Below are positions 1 to 9,345 of a stretch of DNA of 64,000 nt, piece after piece. Each line of letters opens with the position of its first letter. Within the stretch, counting starts at the first letter, position 1. The DNA is taken from contig NC_056005.1 in assembly GCF_018446385.1 (NCBI RefSeq), positions 60,548,239 to 60,612,238 of the forward strand, read 5' to 3'. Both the position numbers and the translations under genes were made by a program. The stretch is from Zingiber officinale (taxonomy: Eukaryota > Streptophyta > Magnoliopsida > Zingiberales > Zingiberaceae). Below the pieces are notes generated by a model. The model worked only from the letters and a program-made list of their open reading frames with translations. It did no database searches and was not told where the DNA came from.

Positions 1-1118
1 AGCTTAGTTCATGTTCAGCTCAGTTCTTCTTTATTGATACACATGATAGTTTATGGTTAGCTTTGTATGCCATGCTTTGGTGTTCATGTTCAGTGATTTC
101 AGTATGCCATGTTTTAACAAGTTTAACATATGTTTGATAGCATGTTTTTAAAAGCATAAATGCATCGCATGCATGTTTTAGTGAGTTAGATGGTTTCTTA
201 CTAAGCGAAAGCTTATAGATACTTTCTTTTCCTTATACTGCAGATAAAGGTAAAAGAAAGATGGACTAGCAGAGGCTGGAGGGCAATGCTACGAAGATGT
301 GTGTGGGCAGGAACTTGGAATAAAGATCTTAGGGAATCTCAGCAAGCTGGTTTAAGCATTAGAACTTTTTAGCGTTTTGGTTATTTTGCACCTTAGTAAG
401 TTAAATGTTATGAACTAGTTAATCATGCATTCTATCATGTTAGAACACTATTTTATGATGTTAGAATGTTTTGTATTTGGTTTAGAATAGTTATAAGTAA
501 CTTTGGCATGAACAAGTGCTGAAATCAGGCCTTTGGCACGAAATCAGAAACTTGAATTGATCAGCTGATCGATTCGAGAGTTTCTAATCGATCGAAGGAT
601 CGACTGGGCAATTGGACTCACGAACAGTAGGCCTCTGGATCAATCAGCTGATCGATCCAGCAACTTCTGTCGCGAACAGAAGGCTCTGGGATCGATCACT
701 GGATCGATTGGCCAGTCTGGATCGATCAGCCGATCGATCCAGAATATTGCCCCGAGCACAGTAGCGTGCTGGATCGATCACTGGATCGATCCAACCCACG
801 TCCCGGATACAGTAGCCCTCTGAATCGATCTCCGGATCGATTCGACCATTCCAATCGATCCGTGGATCGATTGGGAGGCCTGATATTAGCTAGAAACCTT
901 TAGTTAAGTTCCTTGATCGTAAGGGGAGGTAATAATGACATGAATAGCTTAGATTACACCCCTTAGCACATGTAGAACCAAGAAATGATAATAGTTTAGC
1001 AAAAATTTTTATTAGTACAGCTTCCGCAATTAGACTTAATGATGGTCATGCATTAGTTAGCACAGCATAATGTGACGATCAGCCTTACAGCTTAGTTAGT
1101 AGAAGGCGGGTCGTTACA
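1..1118 (+). mobile_element. L1: 3' part of a large gypsy-type LTR, cut by the window edge
   Basis: The right end reads GGCGGGTCGTTACA and matches the ends of L2 and L3, which finish in a GGGC..TTACA block. Around 200-330 it also shares with them the order 'cttactaagc', 'actttccttat', 'cagataaaggtaaa', then 'gatgtgtgtg'. The start lies outside the window, so the left target duplication cannot be read. The right flank begins ATGAC. No coding sequence is present. Unlike L2 and L3, it carries a palindrome array at 556-871 about 250 bp before its end. I infer a solo LTR, but a full element extending left cannot be excluded. Confidence 0.6.
556..871. repeat. Array of eight ATCGAT dyads, 12-bp pair spacing
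   Basis: Eight pairs of ATCGAT, or one-base variants, start at 556/568, 587/599, 639/651, 691/703, 721/733, 773/785, 824/836 and 854/866. Every pair is exactly 12 bp apart, giving ATCGAT-N6-ATCGAT. Distances from pair to pair are 31, 52, 52, 30, 52, 51 and 30, so three dyads form a unit of about 133 bp. Spacers share an 'aacagtag..ctctgg' word. Many dyads can fold into a stem of 8-10 bp with a 2-4 base loop. No function is known to me. Confidence 0.9.
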
Positions 1119-1875
1119 ATGACAGTCCAAGGCACCTTCAACCCCAGCTCTAAGGCGCCTCCAGATCCCACCAAGGCGCCTTCAGCTTCTCTTCGCGGAC
1201 TCCATCTGGCTTGCACCCGAGGCGCCTCCAAGCTCCATGGAGGCGCCTCAGACACTGTTCATCCGAGCTAAGTGTGCTTCTTTGTTCCTGCAAAATGTGT
1301 TAGTCCCAAATACAAACCCTGTAAAACAAAGTTAGCACAGAAACAATATGATAGATATAATTGACAGTCATCGGACCGTCCGGGTCTGATTTAGGATTTC
1401 CAACCGGAAACCCTAGGTCGACTCAACGCCTATTGTTCCCTCTACGAGGAACGCATCCTCACCTACTCCACTCAGGAGATTTACCTGTTGCCAGTGCGAT
1501 CCTCCAGATCGACTGGGTTTTTGCTCAACGTTCGAAGCTTCCAGACTTTCTGCTGGACTTCTGCTTCCCGGCTGGTCCAGTCTTCCACCTGGTTCGCAAC
1601 ACCACGACTTTCCACCTAGGGTTGCCCCTAGGTCTTTTGCCTGAAGCTCTCGACCCGCCACGATTTTCCGCATAGGGTTACCACCCCCTATGACCTAGGG
1701 TTACCACCCCCTAGGGTTTTCCACCTGCCTAACCGCAGCTAGGACTTTTACCTAAGTACACTTAGGACTTTTCTGCAAACTTATTCAATATATTAGAAAC
1801 CAAAACACCTTAACTTTGAACCCTTTGACATAATCAAAACATAAGTTCGATCTTCGGATGCTTCCCGCACCAACA
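1119..1875 (-). mobile_element. SIRE-type copia LTR fragment
   Basis: From about 1310 to 1875 this aligns with the LTR of Copia-S at 5570-5970 plus 9166-9345. Shared words include 'gtaaaaca.agttag', 'gacagtc', 'accctaggtcga', 'tcctcacctactcc', 'ggttttccacctgcctaacc' and 'ggatgcttcccgcaccaaca'. On the minus strand it begins TGTTGGTGCGGG at 1875, the same start as the Copia-S LTR. L1 interrupts it at 1118/1119. No polypurine tract follows at 1876, so it is a solo LTR or a fragment. The open frames here are on shadow strands and have no domain. Confidence 0.7.
1131..1247. repeat. Paired GGCGCC palindromes, 21-bp spacing
   Basis: GGCGCC cores start at 1154, 1175, 1221 and 1242, with a variant GGCACC at 1131. 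The pairs 1154/1175 and 1221/1242 are both exactly 21 bp apart. Each core sits in (A/G)AGGCGCCT(T/C)C. The block occupies the same slot, upstream of 'gtaaaaca.agttag', that holds the GGTCGAYCGATC pairs in the related Copia-S LTR. Confidence 0.85.
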
Positions 1876-1963
1876 TATTTCCTAGTCAATGAATTGATGT
1901 ATTCGTACATCATCGATTCTTTGATATTAGCATAGGTTATACTTCTTGGTCTAACCAAGCAAT
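1876..1963. other. Short unassigned sequence between two LTRs
   Basis: These 88 bases separate the SIRE-type LTR end from the Copia-X LTR. No polypurine tract, primer site or coding sequence is visible. It may be an old insertion target. Confidence 0.3.
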
Positions 1964-3455
1964 TGTTAGTCACTAACTAAAGACATTGAGATGTTTAGAG
2001 TTAGACATGGATACCAGTTATGATAACTAGTTATTGGAGTGACCTATTTTAAGACTTCATATGGTTCTCTACATATATAGATATGTTTGTGAAGTATTTA
2101 CTATAGCTCGAGTGTAAGTTTCCTTTGACTTGAGGTATTCAAGTCACCTTGGTCATGGAGGTTTATATTTTGACATCTTAAGCAAAGCATCTCCTTGAAG
2201 ATGTGAACCCAGGGTGATTAGGTAAAAGTTGAAGTGTCCAAAGGTGTTTGGATAGCCCATAGAGGATTCACTCATCCTTGTGCGGAGACGTATACCCTAT
2301 GACCACTTGTTAGGATTATTAGTTAAAGTCTTTACAAAGTATTGCATGTTAAGAGTATGAGACTCTTAGACACATGTAGGAGTATTACTTGGATTAGTTG
2401 TGGCGTAGTCAGTCTAGTAGGGATAAGCATATAGACCATGTCCCAAACCAAATAAGTATAAGACAAGTGAAAGGAACAAGACACGACTTACTATAGCTAC
2501 TGAAGGGTTTAAAACTAGTTCTAGAATCAACTGTGATTTTTTGATTAATTAAGGATCATGATGTACTACTAGGTATCACTCATGATAGATCCATAATTAA
2601 ATAGTTAATTATGGACGATCAAGATAAATCCCAAATCTATTGGGTCACATGCACTACGAGTATCTAAAAGACTAAACAAGTTTGAGAATTCGATTTTTAG
2701 ATCAAGAGATAAGATATTTAGTTGGACCAGATAAATGATAGATATGGAAGATATTTTATCATAATAGAAGGGTGGATGTGTCACATCTCTTATGTAAGAG
2801 TTAAATCCTATTTGGTTTAGTAATGAACTAAATTGGTTTAGTTTAAATCAAGTTGGTTTGTTTGTAAACCAAACTAAGAGGTTAATGAGCTAAATTTTGA
2901 TTAAGGAATTTGAGCTAGGTTTGGACTTTTTAATCCAACACATCAAGAGAAACTATATATTGATATAGTAGGGAAACTTTATAAGAGAATTTCATTATTC
3001 ATTGGTTTAGGTTTTTGGAAAACCTAGCCTCCTTCTCTCTCTCTTATCCTCTCTCTATCGCTATCCATCACAAGTAAGAGGAAGAATTTTTCTTCCTCAA
3101 ACTTTTGCTTTTTCTTATTTCTCTTAGATCACATGGCCTCCACGCTTGGCTAGTACCAATCGGAAGTGAACTTTGTTTCTCACTAGAGTTGTCTTGAAGA
3201 ACTCGGCGTGGATATGAATAGAGGCAAGGTTTGTGGACGTCATTAAATTTAATACCCTTTCCTTTATGCATCATCCATAAGGTACGCATAGAATAATTGT
3301 TATTCTTAATTTTCTTTTATGATTATGTTTGCGTAAGTTGTATTTTTCATATATGTGGTGTGTGTGTTCAATAAAATAATTTTATTACCATATTTTTGCT
3401 TCCGCTGTATGTTCTACGGAACGTGTTAAGCACACACCACATTGGGTATACCCTA
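1964..3455 (+). mobile_element. Copia-X 5' LTR
   Basis: The segment starts TGTTAGTCAC and is followed at 3460 by a tRNA-Met primer site, so it is a 5' LTR in plus orientation. Its family differs from the other copia LTRs here. A plausible TATA box (TATAAGAG) lies near 2980, followed by a CT-rich leader at 3020-3060. The 3' boundary is uncertain, somewhere between 3440 and 3456. No coding sequence is seen in it. Confidence 0.6.
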
Positions 3456-3459
3456 ATAG

Positions 3460-3473
3460 TGGTATCAGAGCCC
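3460..3473 (+). other. Primer-binding site, tRNA-Met type
   Basis: TGGTATCAGAGCCC matches the complement of the initiator tRNA-Met 3' end, used to prime first-strand synthesis in most plant copia and gypsy elements. Confidence 0.85.
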
Positions 3474-4425
3474 GATGGTGCTTCGACATGGTCGTAAAAT
3501 TAGTTTTACGAATTGTAGTAATCGTAGTTCTATTATTTTGGGCATTATAAAGGAGGAAAATTATTTCCTGATATGAGATTGGAGTTGCACAAAATTAATC
3601 TTAATCGATTCGCTAATCGATTGATATGTTTATCAATCGATCAATGGTTGATTCAATCGATCCATAGTTCAAATTCATGACAAAAAGTTTCTCTCAATCG
3701 ATTGGAATTTATTTTCAATCGATTAAGGAGCCAAAAATCATGAAAATTAACTTCTAAATCAATTAGCTGATTGATTCAATCGATCCCAATTGATTGATGA
3801 AAGTCGTCAATCGATTAAGTGACAAAAATTAAGAACAGAACATTTCGTAATTGATTATCGAATCAATTGAGCATCTGAATCAATTACCCAATCAATTTAG
3901 AGCTCTGAAATTGCAGAGAGCTCCTTAATCGATTGCTAAATCGATTGAAAGCTCTGTATTCATAAACAGAAAGGCTCCATAATTGATTACTTAATCAATT
4001 AAGATCCTGAATCAATTACTGAATCAATTAAGGGTCATTTTGTTCGAAAGTTAAAAGTTATAATTGATCACTTAATCGATTGAGAACTTCCCAATTGATC
4101 AGTGAATTATGTCAATCGATTGACACAACTTAGAAGATCTAAAAAAAAAATTTAATTTTGAAATAATTAAGGAAATTACAATTAGGGAAATTATTCTCTA
4201 ATTAGATTTACTTAATTAAAAATTATTTTCTTAAGATAAATATGTAGTTAGATTTAGAAATTTATTTCCTAATCTAAATTAAGAAATTTTAGTTTATTGA
4301 AATCAAATCCTTAAACATATTTTATACCCAAGTAAAATTATAATAACTATAAATTTGTTAATGTCATATAGATGCCATAATTAATTTTAATTTTATACCA
4401 CGATTATATGCTAATGCAGTGATAA
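3474..4425 (+). mobile_element. Copia-X leader with no surviving gag
   Basis: This is the internal region after the primer site. It holds a decayed palindrome array (3604-4120) and then very AT-rich sequence (4140-4420). No frame with gag similarity is visible, so the element is truncated before its coding region, probably by whatever lies at 4426-4742 or by the Copia-S insertion. Confidence 0.45.
3604..4120. repeat. Decayed ATCGAT dyad array, 12- and 21-bp spacing
   Basis: Half-sites ATCGAT, ATTGAT and ATCAAT occur as pairs exactly 12 bp apart at 3604/3616, 3758/3770, 3850/3862, 3879/3891, 3928/3940, 3982/3994, 4011/4023 and 4063/4075. Pairs exactly 21 bp apart occur at 3697/3718, 3789/3810 and 4094/4115. 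From 3850 to 4094 the pair starts are 29, 49, 54, 29, 52 and 31 bp apart, close to the 30/52/52 rhythm of the array at 556-871. The variants are what CpG loss would make from ATCGAT. Spacer words such as 'aacagaaaggctcc' match 'aacagaaggctctgg' of the first array. Confidence 0.85.
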
Positions 4426-4742
4426 GGGGGGGGGGGGGAGGCCCCACCCCGTTGCCATGGTGGAGGAGGTCAGTGTCGTGGTGGGGCACAGTCAAGGCAA
4501 GCGGTCAAACACCCCTAGACCACTGACCGATCGGGTAGCACGTTCGTCCGATCGAGATAAGGAAGACCCAATCTGAAATCATAACAGCTTGGCGAGGTTC
4601 CAAGCTTCCGATGCTTAGAAAGACTGCTAGGTATTTGCAAGAGCACGTCGAGCGGCTTCCCCGCTCGGCCTTATATAGAGCTACAAGAATAGAGCAGATT
4701 TACTACCAAGCTATGCAGAAATAGAAGGGCGGCCGAGCGACT
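4426..4742. other. Homopolymer G tract and unassigned GC-rich sequence
   Basis: It opens with a run of 13 G (4426-4438). The rest includes a short inverted repeat CGAGCGG..CCGCTCG near 4650-4668. There is no open frame of note. It ends where the Copia-S LTR begins. CGACT at 4738-4742 would be the left target duplication, but the other end is lost. Confidence 0.3.
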
Positions 4743-5970
4743 TGTTGGATCAAAAGCACTAGAGGGGGGGGGGTGAATAGCGCTCGTGACTATTTCACAC
4801 GTTTCGGAATCATAAAAAGCGTATCGAGTTAAAGCAACGGAAAGATAAAAGGAATAAGCACAAACACACAGAAGACAGAGGACACCAAGAATTTACTTGG
4901 TTAGGAGCCTAGGGCGACTCCTACTCCAAGGCCCGCGATCGTTGATCGCTTTCGGTGGGCAACAACTATAATATCGAAAAAGATGATTACAATTTGAATT
5001 ATAGTTAAGTGTAATAAAAGAAACTATACCAACAAAACGACAACAAAGAACTTTGGAGCTTTAATTCGTTGGAGTAGCAGAGCGTTGTTGGAGCATTTGT
5101 AGCAGCACACGGAAGAGCACAAGTTGTTCTGTTCGAGATGCCTTCGGCTGCTTCCGAGGCTCCTTTTTATAGGCTATGTGAAGTTGATCCAGATCCTCAA
5201 TTTTCGGGATCAAGCTTGACCCGAGGCAGATCGGTCGATCGATCCCTGCATTCGGTCGACCGATCAAACTGTCTTCTCCCATCCGATCCGCTCGCTCTGC
5301 TTCGATATGGTCAAGTCTCATCCTCGGTTCGGTCGACCGATCCCCTCGTTCGGTCGATCGATCAGCTCCTCTGACTCGACCAACCTAGCTTGATCCAGTT
5401 GACGCTGATCCTTGGTTCGGTCGACCGATCCCAAGGTTCTGTCGACCGATCCTCTGGTCGAGCCTGGTCCAATCTCTGGAAGTTTGATCTGCTGGCTTGG
5501 GGGTTCGGTCGATCGATCCCAATGTTCGGTCGACCGATCCCGGTCAGACCTAACCCTGAATAAAAATATTAGTTTCCTGTAAAACAGAGTTAGAACACAA
5601 ACGATAATATATAGAAATAAATTTGACAGTCTCCAGACTGTCCAGGTCTGACTTCGGATTTCCGACCAGAAAACCCTAGGTCGACCCGACGCCTACTGTC
5701 CCCTCTGAGGGGAATGCGTCCTCACCTACTCCTCTCAGGAGAGTTACTTGATGCTAGCTCGATCCTCCAGATTGACTAGACTTTTGCTCGGCACTCGATG
5801 CTTCCGGACATTCTGCTGGACTCCCACTTCCCGGCTCGTCCTGTCTTCCACCTGGTTTGCGACACCAGGACTTTCCACCTAGGGTTATCACCCCTAGGAC
5901 TTTTGCCTGAAGCCCTCGACCAGCTAAGACTTTCCGCATAGGGTTACCGCCCCCTATGACCTAGGGCTAC
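4743..5970 (-). mobile_element. Copia-S 3' LTR, distal part
   Basis: The LTR runs on the minus strand from 9345 (TGTTGGTGCGGG) to 4743 (..GATCCAACA) and is cut by L2 between 5970 and 9166; it is about 1.4 kb without the insert. The distal end has a G10 run (4764-4773) next to 'gtgaatag'. It contains the paired palindromes at 5233-5539. Open frames here (for example 5138-5374) only reflect those repeats and are not genes. Confidence 0.75.
5233..5539. repeat. Four GGTCGAYCGATC pairs, 21-bp spacing
   Basis: Copies of GGTCGAYCGATC start at 5233, 5254, 5331, 5352, 5419, 5440 (first base T), 5507 and 5528. All four pairs have exactly 21 bp between starts. Pair-to-pair distances are 98, 88 and 88. 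Most copies are preceded by TTC. Sequence between pairs is not obviously repeated, so the motif and its spacing are better conserved than the surroundings. Confidence 0.9.
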
Positions 5971-6915
5971 TGTAACGCCCGCCCCTCCTGCTAGTAGGGT
6001 GCGGGGTTACGTACTTAACCATTTCTATTTCTATTTGCGGAAGCATATATGCATATTAAAATTTCTTTCGAAAATAAAACACTTAAGAATATCTTGAAGT
6101 CATACGGACAATAACATAACACACTAGTCCATGTTAACATAACCAAATAACTTAAGCAGGTCTTCATTTGCCTTAGCCGAGCCACCACCACACACATCTC
6201 CTTGCCTCTCCTGCAGGTCCCTTAGGTCATCCATTCTTTGCCCTTATCTGTGGTAAAAGGAAAGTAAGCTATAGCACACAGGCTTAGTAAGATCCTTTCC
6301 TACTCACAAAATCCATATATCAATGCATAAACACATAAGCATACAACCATAAAAATATGATCATCTTACATCATAAGGGCATAGCATGTTATATCATAAA
6401 TCATAAGGAACATCATGCTAAATCATATCATAAATCCAAATATCATAAGAGCATAGCATGTCATATCGTAAATCATATCATATCAGCTCATAAATAACAT
6501 CATGCTATATCATATCATAAAACATCATGTCCTATAAATCATAAATCGTATCATGCAAGATGTCTTTTAAAACATATGTCATGTCATATGCAAGATGTTT
6601 TAAAACATAGCATATAGTACTTGAACATAATATCATCATGAGGGCCCGACTTGTACCACATACATACATAAATGCGCGCAATCCCTAGGACAGGGTAGCT
6701 AGCCCCGAACCTACTAGGGATCTAGGCCCGTTCATAGTCCGTCGACCTAGGGGCGTACTAAGGAGCCCATCCTTTTACTAGACCCGTTCATAGTCCGTCG
6801 GCCTAGGGACGCTTATGGAGCCCACCCTTGGTACAAGCCATACAAAGTAAAATATCATATCATGGTTCATATCATAACATAACCCATCTTATCTTATCAT
6901 ATCATGAGGAGTAAA

Positions 6916-7260
6916 GCATGCATATTTGGGCACACAACACATGCATGGATCATAAACATACATAATGAACATGTCATTTATCACATCATAAAACATGCAT
7001 ATTTGGGCACACAGCACATGCATGGATCATAAGCATACATAATGAACATGTCATTTATCATATCATAAAACATGCATATTTGGGCACACAGCACATGCAT
7101 GGATCATAAGCATACATAATGAACATGTCATTTATCATATCATAAAACATGCATAATTGTGCACAAAGTACATGCATGGATCATAAGCATACATAATGAA
7201 CATGTCATCTATCATATCATAAAACATGCATCTTTGGGCACATAGCACATCATAAAAGAC
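6916..7260. repeat. Tandem repeat of about 77 bp in L2
   Basis: About four units carry 'catgcatatttgggcacac', 'catgcatggatcataa' and 'cataatgaacatgtcat'. Unit starts near 6920, 6998 and 7074 show the period. L3 holds a shorter-period version with 'gtgtgcccaaattatgcatg' at 26690-26880. Confidence 0.8.
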
Positions 7261-7344
7261 ACAATCATGCATAGCATCAGTAAATAACATTTCCTAATTC
7301 ATAACGCATCATGTGAGGCATATCTAAGCTTTTAAACTCATAAT

Positions 7345-8380
7345 GGCCGAACCACTCATAAGGAGAAAACCAAGCTATAGGCAACATGCAAGTGTGAATA
7401 CCTAGCTAAATTCATATCATATTATCAAGAGGTACATGAGCATGCTAGGTTAACTTTTTAGCTTCTCTAAGCCCTAGTTTTATTCTTGGCCGAACCTTAC
7501 ATGAAGGGAAAGCTAGGTTTTAAATCAACATATAAGCATAATCACCTAGCTAAATTCATATCATATTATTAAGAGATACATGAGCATGCTAGGTTAACTT
7601 TTTAGCTTCTCTAAGCCCTAGTTTTGTTCTTGGCCGAAACATACATGAAGGGAAAGCTAACTTTAAAACAACATATAAGCATGAACACCTAACTACATTC
7701 ATATCACATTATCAAGAGATACACGAGCATGCTAGGTTAACTTTTAGCTTCTCTAAACCATAACTTTGGGTTCTTGGCCGAACCATCCATGAAGAGAAAA
7801 CTAGGTTTTAAACAACATGTAAGCATAATCACCTAGCTAAATTCATATCATATTATCAAGAGGTATATGAGCATGCTAGGTTAACTTTTTAGCTTCTCTA
7901 AGCCCTAGTTTGGTTCTTGGCCGAACCTTACATGAAGGGAAACTAAGTTTTAAATCAACATATAAGCATAATCACCTAGCTAAATTCATATCATATTATT
8001 AAGAGATACATGAGCATGCTAGGTTAACTTTTAGCTTCTTTAAAACCCTAATTTTGGTCTTGGCCAAAACACACATGTAGGGAAAGCTAACTTTAAGCAA
8101 CATTCAAGCATAAGAAAAACCATCCCTATCCCTTAACCTAGCATACATATCATAAGGATGTAGTAAACATGGTTAGTTTAGGTCTTAAGCTTTCCTAGGT
8201 CCTTCATCTATACTTGGCCGAAAGTTCATGTTTAAAAATCTAGGTTTTAAGTCAACATACAACGTGAGAACATTAACTAGCTTCTTATACTAGGGTACTT
8301 ATCATAAGAACATAATGAACATGCTTTATTTAGATCTTGATCTACCCAAATCTTTCCTTTTATTTTATACTTGGCCGAAA
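7345..8380. repeat. Eight-unit 143-157 bp tandem array in L2
   Basis: The core GGCCGA (once GGCCAA) falls at 7345, 7488, 7632, 7776, 7919, 8062, 8216 and 8373, spaced 143, 144, 144, 143, 143, 154 and 157 bp. Units also share 'acctagctaaattcatatcatatta' pieces and 'gagcatgctaggttaac'. L3 carries the same array in the opposite orientation. Confidence 0.85.
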
Positions 8381-9165
8381 GTTCCAACTTGTGACCCTAG
8401 GTTTTAAGAATTCTACTCCTATGTAAAAACAAAAGCAACTTGTACCACAGGTGAGGGGATACTTACATCCTTTCGCTTGTGGTTTTTCTTAAGGAAAGAT
8501 ACTCTAGGTGAAGAGGAAGAAGAGAGCTTCTTCTTCTAGCACTCCCTTTGATTTCTCTTGCTTGGAAGGGGTAGACCTTGAAGGCTCCTTCTTGTAAATT
8601 AGTTTTCTTGGAGTGGAACCTTAGCTTAGCTTTTGGAAATGAGGAGAAGGAGAGCTTTTGGTTTCAGTGGAGAATGAAGAAGGAGAAGGAAGGAGGAAGA
8701 AGAAAGGATTAATCACTTGTCTTTTCTTATTTCCATCCTATTTATTTCCTATGTAATGAACATACCTTCATTCATCCCCCTTAGCCCTCCTATTTTCTTC
8801 ACTCTTTTAATTCCACGAAAATAGAGAGAAGGAGGGAAGCAAGCAACTTGTCTTTTGCTTGCTTCTTCTCTTAACTAAGAGGAAGAGAAAGTAAGCTACT
8901 TGGTTTTCTCTTGTTCCTTTACTTAACCATCCTCTCACCTTTAACTAATATTTCTATTCTTTTCTATTTACATATCATTCATGTCTCTAGTGGTTATCAT
9001 ACACCAATTTAACTCTATCATTTGTGGGAGGTTCAAGGTTCAATTCTTGACCTCACCTCTTTTTATTTTGGTTTCTATTTTTCCCTTTTTCACTTTCTTT
9101 CTTTTATTCTTCTATTTCAAAGAAAAATACTCCTAGGTATAGTTTAGCATTTTGTGGGCGTTACA

Positions 9166-9345
9166 GTAACCACCCCCCAGGGTTTTCCACCTGCCTAACC
9201 ATAATTAGGACTTTTGCCTAAGTACCACTTAGAACTTTCCTGCAAGCTCCATGAACCTTGTTAGATAAAAACATAACCTTAACTATGAATTCCTTTGCCA
9301 TTATCAAAACAACGGTTCGATCGTTGGATGCTTCCCGCACCAACA
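9166..9345 (-). mobile_element. Copia-S 3' LTR, proximal part
   Basis: This is the first 180 bases of the LTR in element orientation (9166-9170 is the right flank of L2). It matches 1690-1875 closely, including 'ggatgcttcccgcaccaaca'. Its last five bases on the plus strand, CAACA at 9341-9345, are also the left target duplication of Copia-A. Confidence 0.75.

Larger units (their letters stand above)
5971..9165 (-). mobile_element. L2: solo LTR of a gypsy-type family, in the Copia-S LTR
   Basis: The termini are TGTAACGCCC and GGGCGTTACA, and the length is 3195 bp. On the minus strand it parallels L3 from end to end: the same 5' block ('ggttcaaggttcaattcttgacc' on the plus strand), the same 144-bp repeat array, a second array of about 77 bp, and 'cagataaaggca' near the 3' end. 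No primer site, polypurine tract or pol is present, hence a solo LTR. Flanks are GCTAC and GTAAC, a poor 5-bp match, so the duplication is decayed. Short open frames inside are not supported as genes. Confidence 0.75.

Noticed and set aside
556-4120. Recombination-signal style 12/23 spacer system
   Set aside because: Spacings are measured between palindrome starts (12 and 21), there are no heptamer/nonamer signals, and no recombinase gene is present.
5138-5374. Open frame encoding repeated SVDRS-like peptides
   Set aside because: It only translates the GGTCGAYCGATC repeats in an LTR. The frame has no domain, and the related LTR at 1119-1875 does not keep it.
6916-8380. CRISPR-like array
   Set aside because: Units of 77 and 144 bp with diverged copies, no short conserved repeat with unique spacers, and clearly within a plant LTR.
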